Of a DNA stretch of 64,000 bases, positions 38,401 through 49,660 are shown in pieces. The notes below the pieces were generated by a model. That model saw nothing but the letters and a program-made list of their open reading frames with translations, was not told the origin of the DNA and did no database searches. The stretch's first letter is position 1; each line of letters begins with the position of its first letter. Location: the NCBI GenBank assembly GCA_018389105.1, contig JACATO010000648.1:620001-684000 (forward strand). The letters are read 5' to 3'. Origin of the DNA: Nautilus pompilius (Eukaryota; Mollusca; Cephalopoda; Nautilida; Nautilidae). The position numbers were made by a program, and so were the translations under genes.

Positions 38401-41063
38401 TCAATATTATAAGGTCAAGATGTTATATCTTCTGACAGCTGCATCATTCCTTTCAGTAACCAAATGTTGCTGAGGTGAAAATGCTTCCTTGAATTCAGCA
38501 ACATTGAGTTGTAAAGATGTACCATGGCCAAGATGGCTTATGTCAGTGGAATTTCAAAGCAGTCAAACTTCCTGCCTACAAATACTTCAGATGGGCTGTG
38601 TGGAAACTTAATACTATTTCCTTCATACCTTTTATTTAAGACCATGCTAGAAATGTGGCAAATGAAGATTTATTTGTCTTTGTAAAATCTCTTAAAATAG
38701 ATGCCATTAGTTTGTTTGATGTAAGCTTGCTGAAAATGTCAGCATTAGTAGTGAACTCTAATAGTTCACTATTAAAGATATCTGGAGATATTTGTTGTGA
38801 AGAAAGAAAAGTGTAGTGTTGGAATTTTATTTTGAAACAGCATAGTAATCTCTTTTACATCAAAGTTAGTTTTGCTTTGGATTTGGAATCTTGATAAAAA
38901 TTTATTTGGAGATCAAGCAAACATCATATTTTATTTATTATGGATGGACCAATTAATTGGTAGATAATGGGTAATCATTTATTTTACCAATTAACTGATT
39001 GGTAAATTATTAAGCTTTGTAACAGTAAAGGGAAAACTTATTTTTTTTAGTCACAAACAAGTTAAATATTGCTTTTTACTGTTTTCTATATTACACCAAG
39101 TTTGTTTTATCAACAAATTTATCCACCAGGAGCATCAAAGTTAGATGGGCAGGGGGAGGGGAGTGGTAAATACTATTAGTATTCATTCCATCACTACCTC
39201 CACCAAACTGTAGCCTGCCTATATACATATAGTATATAGTGCAAATTTGGTATGTGGGAGAACTGCACCCTCAGAACCCTCTTTTTTAACCCAGGATCTA
39301 TACACCTGCATATATCTATACGAAGGCCAAAACATAAAAAAGTAATATGGGTCTAAAAATGCATTTCAAAATTTAACTCATTCATGAGATTTAAGTTTAT
39401 CAAAGAAAAAAAGAAGAAAAGAAAATTTTGTAATGGAAATAGAAATCTTCAAAAGTTTAATGTTAGTAAATAAATATAGGTATATACAAATCTCACTTAA
39501 TGCATAACTAGGTGAATTTAAAAAAAAAAAACAAAATATTAAAGGCATTAGTGTTCAATTTTGAATCTTTGTTTGCAGACCAGTATTACTTTCATTATTT
39601 CGACTTTCACGTAGTTATGTATTAATTTGGATTTGGAAATGGCAGTGTTGATTAGTTTAACATAGAAATCTTTAAGATTTGACTTCAAGTATGAAATTTT
39701 CATTATATTTTTGATATTCTTTAGAAGTTCATGTGTGTGTGTTAAATTTTGAATCTATGTTTGTAGTGAAAGTCTGTCAAAAGTATAACTTAGTATTTGA
39801 GGCCAAAGCTCTTAAAATAAAATACAGAAAACACAATTCTAGATTAAGGTGTTTTCTTATTGGCTTGCTTATGTCTACTGGTGCTAAAAAGCCATCACTG
39901 TCTATAAAAGATGAAGATACACTTAAAAATACTTGTGCCAGCATTTTTAGATTTTGAAGTGGGGAGTATTTAATTTCCACCATAACAAAGGATTTTCATG
40001 CCTGGATAGAAGGGACAAGTTAAATTATTCTTTAATCTCTTTTCTATAAAAAGCGCTTTTTTCTTCTTTTTTTTTCAGTTTTAGTTCCTGAGGATTGCAG
40101 TTTTCTTTCCTGTATAAGAAGAACTGGCAGCTTTTTAAAATTGTTTCTATTTTTCCATAACAGTCCCAAGTCCAGACTGGGAACTGTCACTATTGATTTA
40201 GCAGCTGAAGTTTGTGGGATTTCTGGATTATCAAGACTTTAATCAGAAGTCTTTGATTACATTTTTCCCCTAGGCTCTGCCAGTCTCTTAATCTTTCATT
40301 TTTTCATTTTCTTCTATTAACCAATGCCTTATTTTATCCATATTAATGTCTTTAATTTGGAACTTCAGCATGCAGCAATAGCCTAAGTTTGTGGAAATGC
40401 AGGGTTTATTTGCCAAATACTTATGTAAATGCCTTTGCACAGTTGCTTTTAGCTGATTCACAGTGGTGAAGATTCTTTTAAAAGTGATGTTAGTGGTAGC
40501 TTTTTTGTCTAAGAAGAGTACTACAACTAAAATTGACAGAGTTATAACTGAATTTTTTTCAGTCTTTTGACCATCAACTTTATGATCTCTTTAAAGGGCT
40601 TTATAAAACAAGTAAGTTTTATCAACTTCGCTCCATTGTTACATGAGTTAGATTTGGAATATTATAGTCTACTGTACGAGTATATGCTACAGTTGGGCAT
40701 CTATGTTTAGCATTATGTTTTAGCAATTAATATGAACTGTTCTAACGTCCTGTAGCCTGTGTTTGGGGACCTGCAGTTTCTTGTGAAGGTCACCTAACTT
40801 AGCTTTTGTGATGCAGATGTACAATAGGAAAAAATAGCCAACTAGCTCTTAATTAACACATTAATACAAAAGATACTTATGTCCCACTATCCTTTCTGGT
40901 CAAGGGATTTCTCCATAGTCATTTGTTTACTAAAGCTGGGCTTCAGTTCTTCAAGTTTTAATATATTTTTTTTTGCAGCAACAGGGATCTTTATTTTTTT
41001 CTGAAGACTTCTGCATTGTATTTAGTGGCATGTTTTACCTTTAAATTGTTTATCATGTTGGTA
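35401..41063. other. Intron, no gene seen
   Basis: AT-rich intron. Slightly GC-richer, repeat-free spots occur near 38165-38260 and 38500-38610 and near 39125-39300; they could be regulatory elements or old repeats but no signal is decisive. Poly-T lies near 38146-38161. The frame at 39733-39957 shows no known domain. Confidence 0.5.
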
Positions 41064-42800
41064 TTTGTAGATCATGCAAAAAAAAAAGTTTTGACTGCTT
41101 CAGATGTTTTGGTGGTTTTCTACCATCTTTAGTCATTATAATTGCAATTAAATTATTCTAATTTTTTAAAATATACAATTAAAAATGATATATGCATGAT
41201 TATAAAACTTGTGTATAACTCGTAAATATAATAACAAAGAATATGGAATGCTCAAATAACTTACCATTAAACTGAGAGTTTACTGGATTTTATAGAACCA
41301 GATCAATCAAGTCTATTTAATGGCTAAAGAAAAAATATGTTAATACTCATTTTCATCATATCTTTTTGAATACCATAATTTCTGGGTTTTTTAGATGAGA
41401 CTTTTTTAACTGAAAATTCAGGTCTTGTTTTATTATCCAAAATGGATAAAATTAAAATTTCTCTATTTAAAAAAATGAGCTAAACCCAAGAACTTGGCTG
41501 TAAAGTCTGCATGAAACTAGTTTTGGAAAACACAAATTTTTTTTTCAGTAGAATCAGTGTTCATTCTTCATCAAAGTATGCTTAATTATCCAGTTGGTAA
41601 CAAGCTACCCCCATCATGATCCATTTTGATCTTAACTATGAGTTAAAAACCCCTATTCATTCAAATTGCTATTTGTTACATCACGTACATCCTACATGGT
41701 AACTTTTAAACTGGAAGAAGTCAAGGAAAATGGAAGGAATATGGCTGCTCAAGTATGGTATCAGTGAAAAATGTACCCTGGAATGGTGCAAGAAAAGGGA
41801 TGCTCTGCCTACAACAAAGAGAACTAAGAAGGCAAATTGTTGGTGTACACCTTAATAATGGAAAAAACAATGAGAACAGGTTAGAAGAGTATATATTGTC
41901 ACAAATGCCAAGAGTTACAAACTTAACACTGTTCAAGTGAGATTAAAAGCAAAGCAAATTTCTGCTGAGTTGGGAGTGAAGAACTTTGTAGGTGATTTAT
42001 CATGGTGTTTCTGCTTTATGTGTAGAAAAAGATTGTGTATCATCAGGCATTACACAACCATATCACAGAAACTGCCTGAAGACTTTGATGAGGAATTAGA
42101 TAATTTCTGAAAATTTGTCAGATAGAGAAAGATAATACCAGAAAGTTGAACATCATCATCATGGATGAAGTATCATTAACATTTGATATTTCTATGAATA
42201 AAACAGTAGATGACAAAGGAAAAGAACCTATGACCATCAGAATAACAGGACATAAAAAATTGAATTTTACAGTGGTGTTGGCATGTAGTGCTGATGGCAT
42301 GAAGTTAACCCCTCATGTTAATATTTAAAAGAAAGACTGCGTCAAAGAATTTAGTGAGTGGCATTATGGTGGAGGTGAACCTGAAAGGATGGATGGACAA
42401 TAACATGATGAAAAAATGGCTGGATGAGTGCTACCTGCGATAGGTTGGTGGACTTTTATGGATAGAAATGTTAATGGTTGATTCTATACGTGTACACATC
42501 AATCAGTGAAGAAACAAAAGCTAGAGTGGCCATACAATTGATTGTCTTAGGTATCATCATTGGAGAGATGACAAAATTATTATAGCTATTGAACATTTCT
42601 GTCAATAAATGCTTTGATTCTAAACAGAAACAGATATGGAGAGCGTAGATTTCCTCAGGTGAAGTTTCACTAATACAGACTGAATGTTTTGTGCTTCCTA
42701 CAAGACTATGACATAATGGATCAAACATGCCTGAATCAGTGTGCCCCCAGACAGCAGTTAGTAATGGTTTAATCAAAACTGGAGTATTCAGCAGCTTGAA
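41064..42800 (+). pseudogene. Pogo/Tigger-like DNA transposon relic, copy 2
   Basis: The second copy of the element at 26598, offset by about 14,465 bases and nearly identical over 1.7 kb, non-coding parts included. It carries the same degenerate helix-turn-helix region (about 41945-42120; here TTISQKLPEDFDEELDNF is better preserved than in copy 1) and the same DDE start (42146-42328, IIMDEVSLTFDI and TGHKKLNFTVVLACSADG). It shares the stops of copy 1, so the common source was already dead or both decayed from one broken copy. After 42759 a stretch of about 22 bases appears inverted relative to copy 1, and similarity ends near 42800. It lies immediately before a second pogo-superfamily relic on the opposite strand. 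Confidence 0.75.
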
Positions 42801-43567
42801 TTATGAAATCTTATTTTTGAATGTGCTCTATACATCTCCCTTTCTTCATTTAATTTGTGGTGGAACACTTCAAAACAATGTTTCGCTTTGTTCTTTTTTA
42901 TTTACTAAATTTTGGCCACTGGATAAAATTATTGATTGGTTGCTTATTAAGTTAACTGATCTATTTAATTTGGTTTGATTTGTCAGGTATGTTAGCCAAA
43001 CACCTTTCTATGTAAGCCATGAAGACTAAAATATTAACCTTGACATTACTGGTTAAATGATTGCCAACCAATTATGTTAGAAATTCACTACATCTATGAT
43101 GTCAGGTTGTTTTCCAACTATATTACTATTTTTAATATTATTACTATTATTTTTTGTGTATAACATAAGTTAATTTAGCTGTAAAGCAGCATATTTTTTT
43201 GTTCCATATATACTTGCATATATGTATGTATGTCACATTTAGTAAATTTCAAATGTGTAGTGTTCTTATGCAATGTTAGTTTCTCATGCATGTGTTAGCA
43301 TGATGTCAAAAATTGTTCATAAAACAAATGAAAACACATTCAAGTATATTTATTTTATTAAAAATAAACTGAAAACTTGCATATTAATTTAGATATGAAG
43401 TGATGTGTCAACTTTGTTTGCTTGAGATTGTATTTTTAAAGACAATTTTCACAGAGCGTAATGTGCCTAACTTGATTTCTCCAAATTAATAGATTCTTGT
43501 GGCCTTTGTTCCAGATACATCATAAGATTTTGACAAGATTTTTATTCTTAGTTGTGTGTTGTTTTAA

Positions 43568-43591
43568 TTTTTTTTTTTTTTTTTTTTTTTT
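43568..43591. repeat. Poly-T tract
   Basis: An uninterrupted run of 24 T. It lies at the 3' side of the minus-strand Tigger/jerky-like relic; whether it belongs to that element is unknown. Confidence 0.9.
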
Positions 43592-43689
43592 GCTTTAGCT
43601 TTCCTCACTGGTTGTGGCCAAGAACAGCATAAACAATTTTTTTGTTTGTTTTTACTAACTTATGTTCTAGATAGATCTTTGTTGCAAGT

Positions 43690-44900
43690 TACCCATTCTT
43701 CCACTTTAATGCTAGACGATCCCTCTATGGTGATTTGAACATCATCTTTGTCTCCTCCTGTTTTGCCTCACTTGGCTCAACTAATGGTATGCCCCCTTTC
43801 ATGAATGGAATCCAGAAATTTTGCCAATGTTGTGTTTTCTGGTTCTAGCCTTTTGTGACAAGATAAACACAAATGAACAGTATTAATCTCTCTTCATAGT
43901 TTAAGTAAATCATTATCGTCATGTTCAAGAAACTTTTTGATGTATTGTGCAACTTAAAAAAGGTTTATGGCTCTTTGGTCCATGGGTTAAATTTTAGTTA
44001 TGTTTTTTAGGGGGAGAAAAATAAATCTTTCTATCATATGCGACTTACCATTCTTCTCCAGGACATGCAGTTGATTTAATCAAAATGTTTTGCTGCTTTT
44101 TCTCAGTTTATTGCAAATGCTGCTTTGCTTGTGGCACAAACACTTTAAAGGAAAAATTTTCAAAAAACAATCTTTGTTATTCAATGGTTCTTTGTTGCAT
44201 AATAATAAACAGGGTGGTTACTTATTTTTGCATGTTTAAAGCATCACAGGTTTGTAGCTTTTTTGTTTACCATAGACTTTAGTCTGCAACTTTTATTCAT
44301 ATTTGCACCAAATAAAAGAAAAACTTGATCATTTGATTGTTTATAGCCCTTAGCTGCACATTCAGTTGTGCTAGCTACTGTTTTTTTTACAAGAATCTGT
44401 CTCCAAAATAAAGCAGCTTGGTCTCCAATGAGTAGAGTGTGTACCTTTTCTGTGAAAGGATCTATCTTGTGTTCTGGGGCAAAAATTGCTTTCCTGAAAA
44501 TTTCAAGATAATGTACATCTTAAAATTTCTTAAACTTTGAAATAAACCTGAAAGATGCCATGAATAATGTGTTGGACAGATCAATTTTTTTCCTAAATTT
44601 TTTGGCTTTGACCAATAAGATTATGTCACTTATTGTTACTCCTGGTCTTTGTTGCTGACAAAACCATTTATAAAGAGCTTCTTCAGACTTGACAATGATG
44701 CCTTTTCTATTACTTTTGCTGGTTTCTCACAGCATGTAGAAAATTTGTGCATGGCTGCAACATTAAAAATACCCCTCTCACCATTATTTGACCAATATAA
44801 AATTGTTCAGACATAGTTTTATCCAATGCATCCAGTATTTTAACTTTTGTTTCCAACATTAAAACATTCCTCTTAAGCTTTTCAGACACCACAAACAGAA
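43690..44900 (-). pseudogene. Tigger/jerky-like (CENP-B-type) transposase relic
   Basis: Read on the minus strand, fragments follow the order of a jerky/Tigger transposase. They are a Psq-type DNA-binding start (KVKILDALDK, near 44840), the second helix-turn-helix (EEALYKWFCQQQRPGV, near 44650), and the DDE entry (GDQAALFWRQIL, near 44400-44430, where the family has NADETGLFWR). Then come VASTTECAAKGYKQ followed by QVFLLFGAN (near 44290-44370), a degraded FLPPNT/IQPMDQG region (about 43960-44020) and an acidic tail (near 43720-43760). In the DDE entry the catalytic D and E of DE(T) are not conserved (GDQAA). Frameshifts and stops are frequent. This is a different lineage from the duplicated pogo-like element next to it. 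Confidence 0.75.
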
Positions 44901-45764
44901 TAGCTAAATACAAACGTAAAACACAAAGCAAATATCATATAATAAGAAGCAGCTGTTACCCCTCATATACAGTGTAAGATGAGAGTGAAATTGCATAAGA
45001 ATGCTGGTATTTATACAGGACATAGTATAATGGATTTATCTTGTGGTTTATTAATTATTAGAGTTGTTTACAATGTCTGGGAACAATATGTTGTGTCTGT
45101 TTAAAGGCTTTTTAGAATGTTGACAGCATGCAGTGTATTATTTTAACAGTCACTACAAAAGATTGACCAGAAAGGTGTATGATTTCTAAAAACATAGCAG
45201 TAGATCAAATAACAAAGCATATTTATCAAAACTTTGGGAGAAACAAAAAAAATGCAGATAATTGAATTGTGGATAATCAAACACACTGTACTATGCACAC
45301 AATTTTTTGGTTGGTTTTTAGTATCTGGAATTTAATTGTGAGATGTACCAAAAACAAATAATTTATCTTTTAAAAATTTTTAAATTTCTCATTGAATTAT
45401 TTAGTTCTTTTTCCAAAGAAACAAGAAATTAAAATGTTAAAATATCAGCTGTTTGCTCAGGATTTTTCTTTGTGTTATATATATTAAACTATTGATAGTA
45501 CCTCTAAGAGGAAATTTTTCACAATAAAATTCTCTTTTACTTTAGATTGTAGTTTGTGTTTGATGGTTTATTAATACTAAAGATACTTTTAGAACAGGAA
45601 CAGTATTGTAGTATGCTTACATTTTCATATCTAATTTTTTTTATTTACCAGCTATTATGAAAAAAGAAAATAAAACCAAATCAAACTATTTATAAAAATA
45701 AATGTACTGTGCTGACATTTTTCTTTTGTATACATATTTTTAAAACATGAAGAAACAATTTCCT
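44901..45764. other. Intron, no gene seen
   Basis: AT-rich sequence without recognisable motifs. Confidence 0.5.
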
Positions 45765-46033
45765 CTTGACAGGGGGCACTTGTGCCCCCCACCCTGGTCA
45801 CTTCGGTGGCCAGTTACAAGAGGTGCTTTGGCGTCTCAACCTGGCCTTTTAGGCCTTAATGGGAGCTTGCTCCACACCGGGCTTCGGACCCTACACGGCT
45901 TCGGCCACCAACTCCAATCCCTTCTCCTCGGAGATAAACACGCATACACGAACTTTCACACACACCACTTACGCAATCACCACACAAAAAGATCTACAAA
46001 AATTATCTCTGTTCCCAACAGGTTCAGTGATGC
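45765..46033 (+). mobile_element. GC-rich structured insertion with UUCG-capped hairpins (unclassified)
   Basis: A sharp GC- and CpG-rich block inside an AT-rich, CpG-poor intron. It contains four clear stem-loops in a row: GGGGGCAC/GTGCCCCC with a 2-base spacer (45772-45789), CTGGTCAC-TTCG-GTGGCCAG (45794-45813), GGCCT/AGGCC (45843-45855) and GGC-TTCG-GCC (45897-45906). Two loops are the very stable C(UUCG)G type, implying selection on an RNA fold at some time. After the hairpins comes a CA-rich, CACACACCAC-containing segment. Two overlapping frames cross it (45747-46067, 45859-46053), but they resemble no protein. It could be a SINE-like retroposon, the 5' or 3' part of a non-LTR retrotransposon, or a structured non-coding RNA copy. 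The strand is inferred from the direction that gives TTCG rather than CGAA loops. Confidence 0.5.
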
Positions 46034-46538
46034 TATTAGCATTCTATTTTTAAACTGGAACTCTTAAATCAAGTGTTCATGGGAAATCCTGTTTTATACT
46101 TTAATAGTCTAAAAAAAATACTGTGTTGTAGTGTATTTCCTAAAATTGTGCTACTTATTAAGTATTGTGAAATTTATCCTGAACCCAAAGTTAATTAGAA
46201 ATTAAATTTACATAATTTATGCTAATGAAATTCAGAACTAAAAAAACATAAAAATGAATGTAAAACTATTCAGAAATTTTCAGTTTTTATCATTGTCTGC
46301 AAGTTTTCTTCAGTAATGGCACTAACTCAGAATCAACTAAAGATTTTTGTCATTGTTATCAGTTTGCAAACTCATCTTCATAAAACTCCTTTTTGTTGCT
46401 TTTAAAAAAAAGTTAATGAGTCAGGATTAAAGGACTATACAATAACAATAATTAAGTGTATCCACTAGTTTTTAAACATACACTGTTTACTCCATTTTAA
46501 AACTACCCATAATCAGAAAATTTGACTTATAACTTATG

Positions 46539-47494
46539 TACACTGGCTATACCTAATAAATGGTTGGTCTTTCTTTTTCCATAAAATAACAGCTATGATA
46601 TGACATGGTATACATTCATTTCACAAGGTGCTGAATGTGTCCTGAGGGATATTCCCCATTTAGTCATTAATACTGACTGTATGCATTGTATGGAGCAAAG
46701 TAGGCAATGATGGTAAATGCATCTTTCAGTTGCATTCCACAGATGCTCAATTGGATTAAGATTTAGTGATTGTGCTGGACATCTCCATCATGTTCCTCAA
46801 ACCATGAACACACAATGTGGACATGGTGGATGGGAGTCTTGGAAGTAGCCATCTCTATCAGAATGCAAAGCATCATTGGATGCACTTGATTGGAAATGAT
46901 GCTAAGATAAGCTTTGGCATTAATTCTATCTTCTAAAGTAATCAAGAGAACAAGAGCATGTCAGAAAAACATGCTCCAAACTATGACTTCACCACCACCA
47001 GAAACCTGGACAGTTGGTGCCACTCAAAAGGTCACATGATATCAGTTTGGGTTTCTCTAAATTTGTCTTCTCTCATCTGTGCAACAAAAGAAGGGTGAAG
47101 TGTGACTTGTCAGACCATATCACTTTTTGTCAGTCTTTCTTACACTATACAAGGTATCTTTTCATGTTGATAACCATGATTAGTTGCTTGTGCAATGGTT
47201 TCCTATTGCCATAATATATTCATTATAACAATTTTTGCATGCTATAGCTGGAGAAACTGTGTTGTTCACTGTGGCACCTGCTATACATGCACTCACTATC
47301 ACACCACCTTGGGATACTGTAATGTGTTTACTTTTCCCATATTTGTTAGGTTGACTGCAAATGTGCCTGTCTCAGTCATATAGTGCTGCAGAGATTACCT
47401 GTCACTTGTAGTCAACCTAATTTTTATCTGCAGTTCAGGTCAAGCCCAAGTTTAAATGGGTACATAGGTCCTAATAAAGTGGTCAGCCAATGTA
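46539..47494 (-). pseudogene. Tc1-like transposon relic with recognisable ends
   Basis: Minus-strand Tc1-like transposase fragments: ITLEDRINAKAYLSIISNQV (near 46885-46945), PIHHVHIVCSWFEEHDGDV (near 46775-46835) and LNPIEHLWNATERC (near 46710-46760), which holds the third catalytic residue. The region from about 46980 to 47150 gives broken pieces of the earlier domain. Outer ends match as inverted repeats: TACACTGGCT at 46539-46548 and the reverse complement of AGCCAATGTA at 47485-47494, 9 of 10 identical. The next ~18 bases (CCTAATAAA...GGTC) are direct, not inverted, between the two ends. Total length of about 950 bases is short for an intact element. Multiple stops show it is dead. Confidence 0.78.
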
Positions 47495-48814
47495 TGCATG
47501 TATATGAGTATTGATATATATATATATATATGTATAAATTAAATAATTTTAAAAAAAATTCTTAGCTAAAACAGATTGCAACATTATTAGATAGACTAAG
47601 TTTTCTTTTTCTTTTATCAATTAAAAATAAAAAAAGAAAATTATAAAATGGCTTTAAGGTAGAATTAGGAGCGCACGCACACACACACACATTAGGATAA
47701 AGAAAACAGATAAAATTATTTAGAAGTTGAGAACTTTAACAAAAATAACTCTTTGAACTAAAGGGCAAAACCTGAGTGCTGCAATATAGGAAGGGAAAAT
47801 TCAAAATGTTATTAATTTTTTAATATGTATACCTCATTTGATATCTTTTCTGTACTGAGAAATTAACAACAAAGTTATAAAACAAATAACTCTCAGAAAT
47901 TTTAAACTATATAAAATTAAGTTATTTTGGCACTGGAAAAACAAGATATTTGTTCCTTTAATAGCTTCAGATCTATTCCTAGAGCTGTGGTGGTGCTCCA
48001 ACACCTTCCAGATATTCATTTTATTGATGCTTTGTTTTGCTTGTTGTTATTTTCTTTTTATCTCTCTAGTCATTGATAGTTCTATCTTTTTTCCTGAATG
48101 TGGCTGCAGTTACTCCATGGACTATAAGCAGCTTAAACCATCAAAAAGTAATTTTACATAGTTCATTACAAAAGACACATGAGCAATAAACTTAGTAAAT
48201 ATCTCAATTCTGCTGTGCTTTTTCAAAGAGAAAAACCTTTTGAATTCTACACCACAAATTAAACATTTTGTAGAAAAAGATTTTGTCATAATATCAGAAA
48301 AATTTTAAGAGGTGAACTAATACACACTATGTGTCTGATACATGTGGGTTTGAAAATGTGATAGTTTTATAAAATAATACTCTTGTATGGATGCCACATC
48401 TTGATGTAAAACATATTTCGGAAATCAGGGTATATAATCCTGAGTTATAATGCTAAAGTAAGCTTAATGTGCTGGCCACACCACAGACTTTCAATGTTTT
48501 ATTGCTATAAAAATGTGTCACTGTTCTACTACTTTAGTTTCAGACATTATAGAAAGGCTTGTCATCACATAGTTGATTATTAACGTACCAAATATTTTTG
48601 CATGTCTTTAAAATTTTTGAATAAAAAAATGTTTTGTTTTGAACTAAGTGTCAAATAAAGATTATATTAAATAAACTGCATTGTGAAAAGATGCTTTTGG
48701 AATAATAAGTACATCACATGTGCAATATACTAGTGTTTGTTTATTTGTGAGAATGTGTATACATGTGTATCTTTCATGTTATGTTGCTACAGTCCATTTT
48801 TCTGTATTAATATA
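47495..48814. other. Intron with simple repeats, no gene seen
   Basis: Contains a TA run at about 47515-47531 and a short AC run near 47676-47692. No gene is supported. Confidence 0.5.
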
Positions 48815-49660
48815 CAGTGCCCTGCAATTCTAATTGGTAACTTCCATAAATGATTGTATCCGACCAAAATTTACATATTTTAGGTATGATTATTTTTATA
48901 TTGAATGTCTGAGTGAGCAGATAACCATTGTACATTATTACCATGTTAAAAACTTGTGGGCTCCATGATAATTTTCCATTACCCATGGCTATATATTTTA
49001 GGCCATTCACAGTGTCTGTGAATAAACATTTTGACATTTCTTATGGATCTGTAGCCAATATTATCATGAAGTTCACCAAGGAAAATGACACCATGAAAAG
49101 AATGTGCTATTATTCACCATATTCATATTTACCATCAAGATTCTATTGTTTACATTATTCATACAATAGAAATGAGCCAAACAAAACATCTCCAATTTAG
49201 CTACAGAAGGGGTGTAGCACATAAGAAACCCATTCTGTTTAATAGGAATATAACTCTTTGAAAAGGTCTGGTCAGAGGATATCTCTGATAAGACTTGTAT
49301 TGCTGGTACATACTTCCACCTGGTTTTGGAGAAGATCTAATGAAGACCTTCAACTCCAATGTCTTTAGTCCTATGATCAGATATGGAGTTGGGAACATTA
49401 AGATAGAGGGTCTTTGTGCTGTAGATGGTGGCTTGATCAAGTAATAAAAGATAATTTCACTTTTGCTTGGCTATATTTGTTGTTTTCTGCAAGAAACTAT
49501 CATATTTTAGTAAAAATCAGTGGCTATATTATTATGGCAGGAGAGAGAGAGAGTCTTATGTTTGATCCTATTCCACTATGCCACACTATTAGAAAAAATT
49601 TTGTATGGTTTTTGCTGGCTAAACTCATGCTTGACTTGTACAGTCAGATGAGTAAAGTTT
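48815..49660 (+). pseudogene. Tc1-like transposon relic, heavily decayed
   Basis: The left end CAGTGCCCTGCA (from 48815, preceded by TA) matches the well-known Tc1-type terminal motif CAGTGCCTTGCA in 11 of 12 bases. Further in, the plus strand gives a helix-turn-helix-like YGSVANIIMKFTKEN (about 49045-49085). RRGVAHKKPILF follows near 49205-49245, where Tc1 proteins have a VAxxKPxxS segment. A degraded region near 49330-49420 suggests the xxVWGC core. Frameshifts separate these pieces. The right end was not found. The assignment rests mainly on the terminal motif and the order of weak fragments. Confidence 0.5.
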
